Counted from the first letter of the stretch, positions 1 through 11,056 are shown. The stretch: DNA of 64,000 bases from Lithobates sylvaticus (GCA_028564925.1 CM053030.1:371282945-371346944), one strand, 5' to 3'. Notes: generated by a model not told the origin, from the sequence alone. A program made the numbers and translations.

Positions 1-463
1 TTGTCAGTGGGCTGGAGTTATTTAAAATATCTTATGTGTGCGTGTAGAATGTGAATTTACTTGAGCTTCCACTGAATTACAATGTTTTAAAATCAAACAC
101 AGGAACATGTAAAATAAATATTTGCTTATTATGCTTTTTCTGCACTTAAATACATGAAGAAACCACAACTGTGCAATTAGAGAGTAAAACTTCAAAGAAA
201 TTCAAAAAATCAATCAAACAGGTCAGGTGAACAGCCCTGCAGCCTTGCAATCAGGCTATCCCAACATATATATGAGTCTGCAATGCGTTGTTAAAATGCA
301 CTTTAGTATGGGTGTACAACACACTCCAGCGAGCATATATTATATACACCATAACGCATGTTGGTTGATGTGAATAGGCCCTTATATAACAAAATTAGGC
401 TGTGTATATTGTCATAGCAAAACGTTAGAAACTGTTTCTTATCAATACGGCTGCTTTGTAGAT
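1..463. other. Gene-free AT-rich stretch
   Basis: I see no gene, no repeat ends and no long open frame here. The sequence is AT-rich and looks like ordinary intergenic DNA up to the first MITE. Confidence 0.5.
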
Positions 464-675
464 TTAGGCCAGCCATACACAGACGGTGTTGATGGGGGAA
501 TCCATTGTCTTCTGTGGAGGAGGGAGGGGAAATCCATCCCTGCCGGGAGAAGACGGTGAATATTGATAGCAGCCTCTAGCGATAATCACAAGGGTATTCG
601 ATCAATTTAGTACATTCAGCCTGCCCACAGATAGTTCGAAGCTCGGCCGAGATTTGAACCGTCTATGGCGGCCCA
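464..675. repeat. MITE-A copy (non-autonomous inverted-repeat element)
   Basis: The left end reads TTAGGCCAGCCATACAC and the right end carries GAACCGTCTATGGCGGCCC, imperfect inverted matches of each other. The middle shares the GATAATCACAAG segment and the GATCAAT / TTGGTACATTCAGCCTGCCCA segments with copies near 5.74-6.07 kb and 10.37-11.06 kb. No coding capacity. The superfamily is not identifiable by eye. Confidence 0.65.
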
Positions 676-754
676 ACGTCTGTTGGTTGCAATAGGTTCC
701 TTACATTATAGCTCTTTGTTTTGTTATTGAATAAATGTTTACCTGGATACAAGA

Positions 755-789
755 TGATAGATAGATAGATAGATAGATTAGATAGATTT

Positions 790-821
<32 letters not shown>

Positions 822-853
822 TTAGATAGATAGACAGATAGATAGATAGATAG

Positions 854-913
<60 letters not shown>
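755..913. repeat. GATA tetranucleotide microsatellite
   Basis: About 40 units of GATA with a few interruptions (TTAGATAGATTT near 779 and a GACAGATA unit near 833). The longest clean run lies at the right end, as expected for a still-mutable microsatellite. Confidence 0.97.
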
Positions 914-1519
914 CCTTGTGCTGAGAGCTTTGATGTGTTGAATGGAATGTTATGCACAGTTTGGAATCCCTAGAATTTCAAAACCCAGTGTGGAGGTGTA
1001 GGAATTCCCATCAGACCATCTTCAATGTAATAAATCTTCAGTATGGTCCCAGTCACAGTGCACACTCATGTTTTGTGTCCTAAGTGACAACTAAGAACTG
1101 TCACACCTGCTCACTGTAAAAAAAAATCCTGCCCGACACTGAGTCATTTAGCCTGAGGGAGCTCTCTAAACAGAAAAAGTCAGTTTCACAATTTGCCGTG
1201 ACTCACAAAACCTATACACGTTTAGTGACAGAAAAGGTTATCAAGACATTATATAGGGGAGGGTGAAACCTAAATCTTTAAAACAGTCTATCACATGAGT
1301 TTCACAACAACAAACAGCATACTTATTGAACATCAAACTTTCCTTTTTTTTACCATAGTTATAAAGGACTTGCACATTTGCAGAAAGAAGTGGCATTCAC
1401 CAAATATCAACATTTCCCATTTGTAAGCATCATTTTCCAACTCCGAATTACGTTGTCTGCAGTAGGTTGAAGCAGCCCGTTTATAAATCTTTTTTTTCTG
1501 TACAAACAGAGGGTTGAAT
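914..1519. other. No gene recognised
   Basis: AT-rich intergenic sequence. Short open frames on the minus strand here have no recognisable domain and are treated as chance. Confidence 0.45.
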
Positions 1520-1742
1520 GAAAAAAAAAGGTGGATGGGGGAATCCTTCCCACTGAGCCTTTGTATTCTAATGGCAGGGAGACCTCCCCACCGTCAGAAT
1601 ACATTAATCAGTGCTGCCGGGTATAGCCTGCCGCACTGATAAAGCGAGGAAAACCTGACAGGATGGTTGTACAAAAATGAGTCAGTAGATGAACTTCTGT
1701 ACAACCTCCCTGGCCCATACAAGGATCAAAACAGATCTGGTC

Positions 1743-2423
1743 CAGTGGCGTCACTAGGGGGGGCGGGGAGTGCGGGCTGCACCCGGGTGGCACCTGCCAA
1801 AGGAGTGACACCTGTGGGCAGCGGCATTGCACAGTTTGCACACCCCTACACTGATCTGCATCTCTCTCAGCAGAGCAGACCGAAGCTGCCTTCTCCCTCC
1901 TCTCTGTTTACATGTACACAGGACATGATGCAGGAGTCTGAGGAGGGACACACCGCTGTGCCTATCCCGCGCTGTTCTGAGGTATGAATAGTGTATTTTA
2001 TCTTAGATGGACATGTGCTGGGGGCGTTATGGGAGGGGAGAGGTGGGGACTACTAGCACAAGTGGAGAGGGAGGTCTGTACTTGGGGGGTGTCTATGCTG
2101 ATGGGGGAGGGGGGTCTGCACTTGGGGGGGGTCTATGCTGATGGGGGGGTCTGCACTGAGGGGGGTCTATGCTGATTGGGGGTCTGCACTGAGGGGAAGG
2201 TCTATACTGATGGAGGGGGGTCTGTACTTAATGGGGGTTTATACTGAGAAAAGGGGGTCTGTAGTGGGTAAGGGGGTCTGTATTTAATGGGGGGTCTGTA
2301 CTTAATGGAGGGGGTCTGTACTGAGGGAGGGGGTCTGAACTGAAGGGGGACTATAGTTGGTGGAGGGGGGATGACACCAATTTTTTTCCACACCGGGTGA
2401 CATCAACCCTAGTGACGCCACTA
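1743..2423. mobile_element. Non-autonomous hAT element with 8-bp target duplication
   Basis: The left terminus is CAGTGGCGTCACTAGGG and the right terminus CCCTAGTGACGCCACTA, a 17-bp terminal inverted repeat with one mismatch at the outermost base. The element is flanked by ATCTGGTC (1735-1742) and ATCTCGTC (2424-2431), an 8-bp target duplication with one difference. CAGTG-type ends plus an 8-bp duplication are the hAT signature. No transposase is encoded. The interior is largely a G-rich tandem array, so the element moved, if at all, with a transposase supplied in trans. Confidence 0.88.
2060..2390. repeat. G-rich degenerate minisatellite inside the hAT
   Basis: Irregular tandem units built on GGGGGTCTGTACTGA and GGTCTATGCTGATGGG, roughly 19-35 bp long, occupy about half of the host hAT element. 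Such G runs could form G-quadruplexes on the plus strand, which is inference only. Confidence 0.8.
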
Positions 2424-2474
2424 ATCTCGTCCATGCTGAACTGAACAAATTTTGATCCATGTATGGCGAGCCTA

Positions 2475-2737
2475 ACTGCACACTCTTTATGCAGACCTTG
2501 CAAATAGAAAGGTGCCTGGCAAGTGGTGAAAGGAGACCCCTTCTTGGATCAGGCAATGACAAGGGAATGCCAAGGGAAAACCTGAGGAATTCATCGTTCT
2601 TTGTTACACTACAATATACAATATAAGCCAGCTCGTTTTAGTCTGGGTGGGGAACGGTTAAGGTGAGTTACTTACCCAATCCTATACTCCTCCCCACAGC
2701 TAGGACTTCTTCACCCCTGCACTCAGATGGTCTAGAC
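2475..2737. other. Short intergenic interval
   Basis: Sits between two hAT elements. No feature supported. Confidence 0.4.
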
Positions 2738-2812
2738 CAGGGGTCTCAAACTGGTGGCCCTCCAGCTGTTTTGCAAAACTATAAGTCCCATGAGGCATTG
2801 CAAGGCTGACAG

Positions 2813-3659
2813 TTCTATCAATGGTGGGAGTGGAAATGTAGCGCTAAACCTAAAAAAAGTGCACTGAGAAGTGCCAAAAGGTCAATGCCTCAAACGGACA
2901 AAGATAAATGACAGAGTGGCTGTCTTGTGTGAAAAACAAAAACACATCTACCATAAGTGCATGTAAACAATGAACTGTTAATGCATATGATTAGTGCCTG
3001 TAAAAAATAAATAAAATAAAGTAAATGGAAATGTCCACCGTGCAAGAACACACTTCAAATGAATAAATGTCCCAATATGATAAACAGGTGTGAATCTCAA
3101 TAACGAGTGAGCACCAACAAAGAATAACTTGGACTGGATCCTCTTTCAGTATTCAGATCGATAAAGAAAATAGATGTATGCTTACCAAAGCAAGTGGACT
3201 CCCTGTCAGCGACAGGAAAGTCAAACAAGCCTGTAGTATCCAGACACCGATGGATGGAACATCACTGGCACGAACTGATGTAATCCGTGGACTTCTCACT
3301 GGGAGATGGTGGAACCGGTCCTCCAGGACCCAAGATGAAAACTGGTACACGGCTACGAACACGGGACCACGAACTCCAATCGGTCAGACCGGACAGCAGG
3401 CAGGGTTTGAGAACTGATGGCCAAAGACCACTGGGGATGAGGTCAAGGCTCTCATATGGTGTTTGTCAAAAAGCATGTGGAGAGAGAAGAAAGGAGGGGA
3501 ACTCCAATAGTGCAGATCAGCATGGAAGGTTTTAGTGAAAGAAAACCACCAATACAAAAAATAAAATAATAAAAGTGATCACGATTAAAGGTTAAAAGCA
3601 GTATGGGGATAGGTGAAACCTCGCCCTACGCGTTTCGTCTTAGACAGACTTCAACTGGG
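2813..3659 (-). repeat. Left arm of the 1.7 kb palindrome
   Basis: Reverse complement of 3661-4507 with equal length, so no net indel. The only mismatch I located is at 3535 against 3785. I did not compare every base, but long open frames in the two arms translate identically. Such high identity implies a recent insertion or continued arm-to-arm gene conversion. Confidence 0.93.
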
Positions 3660-3660
3660 G
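3624..3660 (-). ncRNA. Hammerhead-like motif, minus-strand copy
   Basis: Mirror image of the motif at 3660-3697 in the left arm. It would be read only in a minus-strand transcript. Same strengths and weaknesses as the plus-strand copy. Confidence 0.35.
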
Positions 3661-3697
3661 CCCAGTTGAAGTCTGTCTAAGACGAAACGCGTAGGGC
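3660..3697 (+). ncRNA. Hammerhead-like ribozyme motif in right arm
   Basis: Stem II is GTCT (3671-3674) with AGAC (3680-3683) around a 5-base loop, followed directly by GAAA (3684-3687) and CGCGTA (3688-3693). Stem I can form from GCCC (3660-3663) and GGGC (3694-3697). The cleavage-site position would be GTA, which fits the family rule (U then not G). The catalytic stretch that should read CTGATGA reads AGTTGAA, so the core is divergent and the copy may be inactive. Hammerheads of this minimal layout are known from Penelope-like elements. Confidence 0.4.
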
Positions 3698-4507
3698 GAG
3701 GTTTCACCTATCCCCATACTGCTTTTAACCTTTAATCGTGATCACTTTTATTATTTTATTTTTTGTATTGGTGGTTTTCTTTCAATAAAACCTTCCATGC
3801 TGATCTGCACTATTGGAGTTCCCCTCCTTTCTTCTCTCTCCACATGCTTTTTGACAAACACCATATGAGAGCCTTGACCTCATCCCCAGTGGTCTTTGGC
3901 CATCAGTTCTCAAACCCTGCCTGCTGTCCGGTCTGACCGATTGGAGTTCGTGGTCCCGTGTTCGTAGCCGTGTACCAGTTTTCATCTTGGGTCCTGGAGG
4001 ACCGGTTCCACCATCTCCCAGTGAGAAGTCCACGGATTACATCAGTTCGTGCCAGTGATGTTCCATCCATCGGTGTCTGGATACTACAGGCTTGTTTGAC
4101 TTTCCTGTCGCTGACAGGGAGTCCACTTGCTTTGGTAAGCATACATCTATTTTCTTTATCGATCTGAATACTGAAAGAGGATCCAGTCCAAGTTATTCTT
4201 TGTTGGTGCTCACTCGTTATTGAGATTCACACCTGTTTATCATATTGGGACATTTATTCATTTGAAGTGTGTTCTTGCACGGTGGACATTTCCATTTACT
4301 TTATTTTATTTATTTTTTACAGGCACTAATCATATGCATTAACAGTTCATTGTTTACATGCACTTATGGTAGATGTGTTTTTGTTTTTCACACAAGACAG
4401 CCACTCTGTCATTTATCTTTGTCCGTTTGAGGCATTGACCTTTTGGCACTTCTCAGTGCACTTTTTTTAGGTTTAGCGCTACATTTCCACTCCCACCATT
4501 GATAGAA
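3661..4507 (+). repeat. Right arm of the 1.7 kb palindrome
   Basis: Runs from the hammerhead-like motif through a CAATAAA motif near 3783 to the sequence CCACCATTGATAGAA. The paired open frames of 60-83 codons in both arms mirror each other and have no recognisable domain. Confidence 0.93.
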
Positions 4508-4702
4508 TTTTCGTCACATTTTTATGTAGCTGCTGAGGGGTCACACCTGTTATTTTAGTTATTCACTAAAGTTTAGCGCGATATTGTTCTTTCCAATAAC
4601 AAGGCTGACAGTTACAAGCATGACTTCCACAGGCAGAGGCATGCGGGACTTGTAGTTTCACAACAGCTGGAGGGCCGCCAGTTTGAGACCCCTGGTTTAG
4701 AC

Positions 4703-5740
4703 CGTCCTGATGTTATCAAGAGTAGAGCAGGAACTATAGTCTTGTTCTGAGTTGAGGATACCAAGGGACAGTCCACCGCTGGATTGTGAGGGAGTGCTGT
4801 ATGCCGCGGGAATGGAGGATCAGGTAAGTTAAGCTGTTTCTCCTCTCCCCTAGACAAAACAAGCTATTAACCCTTGCATTGAGGGCACAGCCCCACTGTA
4901 AGGGATAATTTTTTCCTACCCGGAGTTGGGCTTTAAAGTAAACCTATCACAAACTTGGTCAAATAATGAATGCAGAAAAGGTTACTTTCTGTGAAAATCA
5001 TTTGTTAACATGATTAGTAGATGCACATATAAATCTAGACTTTTATTGTAAAAGTAGAACTTGGCCCCATGCTTTCAATGTCTCTATCTTTTCAAATGAC
5101 CAGTGAGCCTATGATCCTATAGGGGGGGCTTAGTAGGAAGGAGTGTATTAAATAAATCAGGGACTGGCCAAATTTCGGTCAGTGTGTAGCAGTCTCTGCT
5201 CAAAAAAAAGTGAATTGTTTGATTGACTTCTGGCAAAGGGGCATGTTGGAAATTGTTTCTGGATCAGCAGCTGCTGATCACTGCATTCTAACAGTTGCTG
5301 GTGCAGCTGTCACAATACATTGACCCAGCTGGAATGATTCCTTCATCCATTGGCTATGCACCAGTAGCATTTAATTCAAACTTTTGTTCAAAATTCAGAA
5401 AAATTGTTCATTAGAGCATTTGATATTGCCATCATTGAGTCATCTAACTTTGAAAGCCCTCAAAATGTAATCTATGCCTGCTACTTGACTGGAATCCCAG
5501 ATGTATTAAACAGGTCATTTTTTGTCCCTAGCACATGCGCATTACGATCTGTACATTTTCTTTCAAAGGAAAACCACATTCACAGGTAGAATTGTATTCA
5601 TTCAATAAAATCTTCCATTCTACTCCTTTAAATTTTCTCGTTACTACAGTCAGAAATAATCAATTTACCCCAATAACCATTAGCAATCAAAGTTCCAAAA
5701 ATGAACATTTTCAAATTAACTTCTACTGGTGTATGGTCAG
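4703..5740. other. No gene recognised
   Basis: Intergenic DNA with a G run at 5122-5128 and no supported element ends. Small open frames near 5.4-5.7 kb have no domain. Confidence 0.45.
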
Positions 5741-6066
5741 TTAAGGCAGGCCATATATGGTTCGAATCACAGCCAGTTCAGCAAGAGCTGGTCGAGATTC
5801 AAACCGTGTATGGGCAGGATAAATGTACCAAATTGATCGATCAATCAACCTGTGTACAACCAGCCTGCTGGATTTACATGCGATTATCACTAGAGTCTGC
5901 TCTAGCCCTAGGCAAAAAATCACTGTATGCTCTCAATGGGGACGGCTTCCAACCCCACCCCCGGCCGGGAGACTACAATGACTCTGCAGCAGGGATTCTT
6001 CTGTTAGCAACGTCTGTGTTGATAGTGGAATCAAGCGAAATTCACACCGTGTATGGCCGGCCTAAG
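5741..6066. repeat. MITE-A copy, full length
   Basis: The best complete copy of the family. The left end TTAAGGCAGGCCATATATGG pairs with the right end CCGTGTATGGCCGGCCTAA. Each end has its own small hairpin built on GGTTCGAATC / GAGATTCAAACC. The interior holds GATCGATCAATCAAC and the GATTATCAC segment. A 172-codon open frame on the plus strand runs through it by chance. Confidence 0.75.
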
Positions 6067-7559
6067 ACAAGAGGTCTTTTTGCATTTGTGAAAGCCTCAT
6101 CATGTCAATCAAAGCATAGATTGATCACATTGTTGGTGAAAATTGCGAGAAGACTAACATTTAGTATGAACATAAAATGTATATTACAAACACTAGAATA
6201 TGTTCCCCTGCAGAAGTAAAGTCACAGGTTGGTTGACTGTGCTATGAGATAAGAAATGATTATACTTCTATATGAGAAATATAATTGCAGCATTTGCATA
6301 AGACGTAATCAGGGAGATGCAACAGCCATGTGGCAAATCAAATTTAACCATGTTAAATTACCATGTTAAATGTTTCATCATTTCATAGTTTAGGGATATT
6401 GCAAAAAAATTGAAAAAATAAATGAATGTGTACAACAAGCACAGTACAGGAGATTTTAAAGGACAGAAACACACTTTTATATTGCAAAGGTATAATGCAA
6501 AATGTTGTATATTTTTGAGCTGCCTTCATGACAGCCATGTTGACCTAGAACTTTAGTATGAATGTAAATTACGGGTTCTTTTAAGAGAATACTTTGTTGT
6601 AGTTGAACCAGCTGGGGCATAAAACACCAAACCCCAAATTCTATGAAGAATTTGTAAACAAAGAAAAAAAAAGTGTTGTAGGGAAAAAAAAAGAAGAAAG
6701 GAAATAGAAATATTCTGAGTCATGATGCTGTGAAGCAAATATTTTTATGGTGGTGGAATGAAACCTTCAAAAGTTGACTCTGTTGACTCTTGTCTTTGAA
6801 CTTTCAAAGTGCTGGTACCAGATGTTAAATGCGGTCCTCGAAATTTGCTCTTCACAGGTGACATATCCATTCATTTCTAGCAGCTCAGGCTTTAAAAGAA
6901 AAAAACACCTGCAATAAAACAACAATGATTCCATGAGCTTCCCCAAAGATAGAGTGTTTTTAAGGTATAATTTTAAAGTAGAAATATTTGGGCCAATCAA
7001 AAAAGCAAGACACCTAGTGAAAACGGGTATCTGATTATAAAGAGGAACTTCACCAGCTATGTGTTTTTTTTTATCACCTCTTACCTTTTTCAGTTTTTGC
7101 TTTTTCTAAATAAACATACTCAGATGGAAAATGCAGTGTTGTCCTGCTATAATAAACCACTCCACTACTGCACCCTGGGCCCTGCTCCTTCATCATCTTT
7201 TCTTACGTCATTGGGAGCCAATTGTCCCTTCTGGGTTCTTGTAAGTGACCCCATGATGATGCACCACCAGGTTCACCCTCCCTTAAAGTGGTTGTAAACC
7301 CTCACATATACTCAGTTTACCTTCTGGCCTCAGGTGATATACAGAGATGAAACAAATCCGCCTACATAAGTTGTACCTGTTTATCTGCCGTCTTTTCTTC
7401 TCTACAGCCATTTAAATTCATGTGATATCAAAAAGGGAAAGGGGTAAAGGAAAGGACATGGACCTTTTGGCCAGAGTGTCAACTGGCCAGGTCAATTGTA
7501 GGAGTATTGACTCATCCAAAGTGAGGATGGAGTTCACCAATAAGGACCAATAAAGGATT
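6067..7559. other. No gene recognised
   Basis: AT-rich intergenic DNA. At 7,285 the motif TTAAAGTGGTTGTAAACC, which is the terminus of MITE-B (see 15,780), appears without a visible partner, so this is probably a truncated copy. Confidence 0.45.
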
Positions 7560-8414
7560 CAGAACGGGCAGAGGGTGAGGAAATATCCACAAAAAACGGG
7601 GTACATACCCTCAAGAAGAGAGGTGGGAACACACAGAGTACTCCTAAGATACGCTTTATTAAAAAATTGCACACAAATAAACAATTGGTAAACATTCATA
7701 AAAGAAGGCAAAAAAGTTTAAAATGACAATTGTCCTTCTAAAAACACACTCCCGGGATGCCAGCCAAGCCACTTCTATCCATATAAGACGCTAAACAGGT
7801 TAGTGAAGATGACACGTGAGAAGGGGGTCTGGAGGGGTCCTGGAAAACCTACAGGGCACTTGTAACTAAATGCTATGTGCCTACCTTTAAGACATCCATG
7901 CCCACTATATACCCTGCATCTCCATTATTGGTAAAATCCCAGGAGCCCTTCAGACCCATTTGTAGGTATCATTCATTAAGTTGATATACTGTCAGGATAA
8001 GATGTACATGATTGCTGGTTCGGTATAGATTTTACCAATACTGGAGACACAGAGTATACAGTGGGCCTAGATGTCCTAATGGTAGGCACATACCATTTAG
8101 TTGCAAGTGCCCCGTAGGTTTCCCAGGACCCCTCCAAACCCCCTTCTTACGTGTCATCTTCCCTAACCTGTTTAGTGTCTTGTATGGATGGAAGCGGCGT
8201 GGCTGGCATCCCAGGAGTGTGTTTTTTAGAAGGACAACATTGTCATTTTAAACTTTTTTGACATCTTTTGTCAATGTTTACCAATTGTTTATTTGTGTGA
8301 AATTTTCAATAAAGCGTATCTTAGGAATACTCCGCTGTGTGTTCCCACCTCTCTTCTTGAGAGTACAGACCATTTTCTTTTGAGGATATCTTTCCTCACC
8401 CTCTGCCCGTTCTG
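7560..8414. repeat. Old inverted-repeat element, arms about 370-390 bp
   Basis: The left arm starts with CAGAACGGGCAGAGGGTGAGG and runs to about 7,937. The right arm from about 8,025 is its reverse complement with many differences and small indels, ending CTCTGCCCGTTCTG at 8,414. The spacer is about 90 bp. The right arm carries TTCAATAAAGCGTATCTTAGG, similar in place and wording to the CAATAAA segment in the 3.66-4.51 kb palindrome arm. It may be an older relative, but no hammerhead motif is visible. No target duplication found. Confidence 0.7.
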
Positions 8415-9036
8415 ATTCCCTATCATGTGACCATTGTGACAGTCAATCACAGTGGTCATGTGATCAGGCAAACCTCCGCGATCCCCGGACAATAAGTAAT
8501 TATTATACTTGCATAATAAAACAAATACACGGCTAGCACAAATTTTGACTCATTGTTAGAAGATTTTATTATTTTATTTTAAAAAATATTAATGGTTTAA
8601 AGACCCTTTTGGAATACTGTTAGTAAAGCCTAGTCATATGAACTGACACATTCAATGACTGTGACCAGTCTTTATTGGCCACCAATTACTATATAAGGAA
8701 AGTAGCTGCTGGGCTATTCACCTAGGCGAGTGATGTAGATAGAGGCGGGTCCAAACACTTGTCTTAAAAAAAAAAAAGGTAAACAAAAAACAGTGCTATT
8801 CACATACAGGATGGGAGGAGGGCTGGAGTGGAGGAAAGTTCATTAAGAAGGTGAAGATCTGTTTTAAATGAAGACCATACTGCTTATAGGAAGCATTTCC
8901 TGACGTGGAAGCTGTCATTGCGACTTCTCATTCTGTAAAACTTTGTTTTCTGGCTGTCATGTTTACCCGCTTTTATACTTTGTGACTTTACCTGGAACAA
9001 GCATGCAAATTAGGATGTCTGATTTTGCATACAGTA
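8415..9036. other. No gene recognised
   Basis: Intergenic, with ATGTGACCATTGTGACAG and its near inverse around 8,425-8,465 forming a small hairpin. Confidence 0.4.
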
Positions 9037-10372
9037 TACAGTGGGTATAGAAGAGAATCACTCCCTTTAAAATAATCAAATTTTGTTGCTTTGCAGCCTT
9101 AAATTAACACAGACACCGTTTTTGTTTTATCCATCTGTATTTATATACATACATGCAACTTATAACATCCAAGTGAGAGATATAACACCAACATGTCAGA
9201 AAAAAAAAACTATTTAAAACAGAATCACTGAACTATAAAAAGGAACAGCCCCTTGTGTCAGTATTTTGTTGAACCACCTTTTGCTTTAAAACAGCCTTTA
9301 GTCTGTTGCCCACTCTTCTTTGCAGAACTGCTCAAGTTCAGTAAAATTTGATGGTGACCATTTGTGGACTGCAGTCAAGTCATTCCACAGATTTTCAAGG
9401 GGTTTAAGTCTGGGCTCTGACTAGGCCATGCAAGGACATTCGCCCTTTTCTCTTTCAACCACTGTGTGGTCATTTTTGCTGTGTGCTTTGGGTCATAGTC
9501 ATGTTGAAAGGTAAACTTTCTTCTCATTGACAACTTTCTGGCAGAGAGCAGCAGATTTTCCTCAAGAATTTGATGGTATTTTGCCCCATCCATTTTTCCT
9601 TCTACCCTGACAAGTGCTCCAGTCTCTGCAGCAGAGAAACACCCCCATAACAGGATATGACCACCTTGATGCTTTACTGTAGGAATTGTGTTATTCGGAT
9701 GGTGAGCTGTATTGGATTTCTGCCAGATATATCATTTGGTGTTGAGGCCAAATAATACAATTTTAGTATCATCTGACCATAACACCTTTTTCCATGTGGC
9801 CTTAGAATCTTCAAGGTGTGTTTTGGAAAAGCTCAGTCGCGACTGCATGTGGCCTTTCTTAAAGAATGGCTTTTTTCTTGCAACCCACATTCGTGGAAAA
9901 ATTTGATATATTGTTGTCACATGCACACAATGGCCACTCTTTGTTATAAATTCCTGCAACTGCTCCAAAGTTGCTGTAGGCCTCTTGGTAGCCTCTCTGA
10001 CCAGTTTCCTCCTGGCACCTTCATTCAGTTTGAAGCGACATGCTGATCCAGGGAGGGTCTGTGTTGTACCAAATACTTTCCACTTCTTAATAATAGACTT
10101 CACTGTGCTTCTGGGCATTGATGAAGCATTTGATTTTTTTTTGTATCCATCTCCTGACTTGTGCCTGTCCACAATGGAGATCCCGGAGACAGTGCCTTGC
10201 CACCCATAGTTGATTGTTTGCTTCAGTTGCACTACCAGGGACTGAAAAGTTCCAGGAAAGCTCTGTTCATGCTGAGATAATAAAATTGACCACAGCTGAT
10301 CACAGTTGAAAGTCAAATGGCTTTGTGTGCCGTTGACAAGGTGATTAGCTCCACCAGAATGAGTCATTTTTA
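9037..10372 (-). mobile_element. Tc1-like DNA transposon, 5' end lost
   Basis: The plus-left end, TACAGTGGGTATAGAAGAG, is a typical Tc1 terminus next to TA. The transposase is read on the minus strand. The opposite terminus is missing: at about 10,372 the element passes abruptly into MITE-A sequence, so the 5' end was removed by deletion or by recombination with the MITE cluster. Confidence 0.85.
9300..10195 (-). pseudogene. Tc1 transposase pseudogene
   Basis: Minus-strand reading gives the N-terminal paired-like DNA-binding region (SMPRSTVKSIIKKWK), then KRPTATLEQLQEF, the RVARKKPF-type linker, and the first catalytic aspartate in KVLWSDDTKIVLFG. After a lost segment it resumes at [15 protein letters not shown] with [12 protein letters not shown] (second aspartate) and SPDLNPLKI. 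At the third catalytic position, 34 residues after the second aspartate, a lysine stands in place of glutamate. The frames are shifted, the GGGSIM block is absent and the C-terminus is eroded, so it cannot encode active transposase. Known function of intact relatives: cut-and-paste transposition at TA. Confidence 0.85.
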
Positions 10373-11056
10373 GGAGTGTACCAAGTTGATCGATCAATCA
10401 ACTTGGATACAATCAACCAGCCTACCAGATTCTCTTGTGATTATCGCTAGCAGCTGCTATAGTCACTAGCGATAATCACTCCTTCTCCCAGCGGGGGTGG
10501 AGAGATTCTCCTGTCAGCACTGTCTGTGTTGATGGGGGGATTATGTGAATTTCTTTCATGCAACCACCGTGCATGGCCAGCCTTAGGCTGGGGGGCGGGC
10601 AGGGGAAGCCATCCCCGCAAGGAGAAGACAGTGATTATTGCTAGTGGCTATAGCAGCCGCTAGTAATAATCACAAGAGAATCTGGCAGGCTGGTTTATGG
10701 ATCTTGATCAACTTGGTACATTCAGCCTGCCCATTAACGGTTTGAATCTCAGTCGGTTCCTGCTAAACTGGCCAAGATTCGAAATGCATATAACCGGCCT
10801 AAGGCAGGCCATAGAGAATCCCTCCCATGGACCTATTGTGCTCTTCAAGTGGGGGGAACTATCCCTGCAGGGAGAACACAGTGATTATTGCTAGGGGCTA
10901 TAGCCCCTGGCAATAGTCGCATGTAAACATCCGACATCCTAGCTGTACCCAAGTTGACCGATGGATCGACTTGGGTACAATCAGCCTGCCCATAGATGGT
11001 TCAAATCTTCCAGCTGAACTGGCCGAGATTCGAACCATTTATGGCCGGCTTAAGGC
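10373..11056. repeat. Cluster of three MITE-A copies in tandem
   Basis: Borders near 10,586 and 10,803 separate three units that each carry the GATAATCAC-type middle and a GATCGATCAATC or GATGGATCGAC segment. The ends read GCATGGCCAGCCTTAGG, ATAACCGGCCTAAGGCAGG and TTATGGCCGGCTTAAGG, so neighbouring copies share or abut termini. The first unit is cut by the Tc1 relic. Confidence 0.6.

Larger units (their letters stand above)
1520..2474. repeat. MITE-A-like repeat, split by a hAT element
   Basis: The right end GATCCATGTATGGCGAGCC resembles the MITE-A terminus, and just left of the hAT insertion the motif CCCATACAAGGATCAAAAC can pair with it. The G-rich stretch near 1,530 and the CTGCCGGGTATAGCCTGCC segment recall the MITE-A interior. 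The left border is not clear. Confidence 0.4.
2815..4599 (+). mobile_element. Palindromic retroposon, probable Penelope-like type
   Basis: The insertion is flanked by a perfect 14-bp duplication, CAAGGCTGACAGTT (2801-2814 and 4600-4613), inside the older hAT. A duplication of this length is typical of target-primed insertion, not of cut-and-paste transposons. The body is two inverted arms of 847 bp (2813-3659 and 3661-4507) around a single central base, followed by a unique tail (4508-4599) that ends GTTCTTTCCAATA. No poly-A tail and no reverse transcriptase are present. A hammerhead-like motif sits at the inner end of each arm. Penelope-like elements are known for inverted terminal copies and hammerhead ribozymes, so that family is my best guess. 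It could instead be an unrelated SINE-like unit. Confidence 0.6.
2738..4694. mobile_element. Non-autonomous hAT element interrupted by a palindromic retroposon
   Basis: The left end CAGGGGTCTCAAACTGG matches the inverted right end CCAGTTTGAGACCCCTG, and the match continues into the sequence CAGCTG near both ends. The flanks GTCTAGAC (2730-2737) and GTTTAGAC (4695-4702) form an 8-bp target duplication with one mismatch. Removing the insertion at 2815-4599 plus one copy of its target duplication leaves a hAT MITE of only about 160 bp. The hAT is therefore older than the palindrome it contains. Confidence 0.88.

Noticed and set aside
3178-4142. Identical predicted small proteins on opposite strands
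   Set aside because: They are mirror readings of the two palindrome arms, have no domain and are a by-product of the inverted repeat.
5701-6219. 172-codon open frame
   Set aside because: It runs straight through the MITE-A copy and encodes no recognisable domain.
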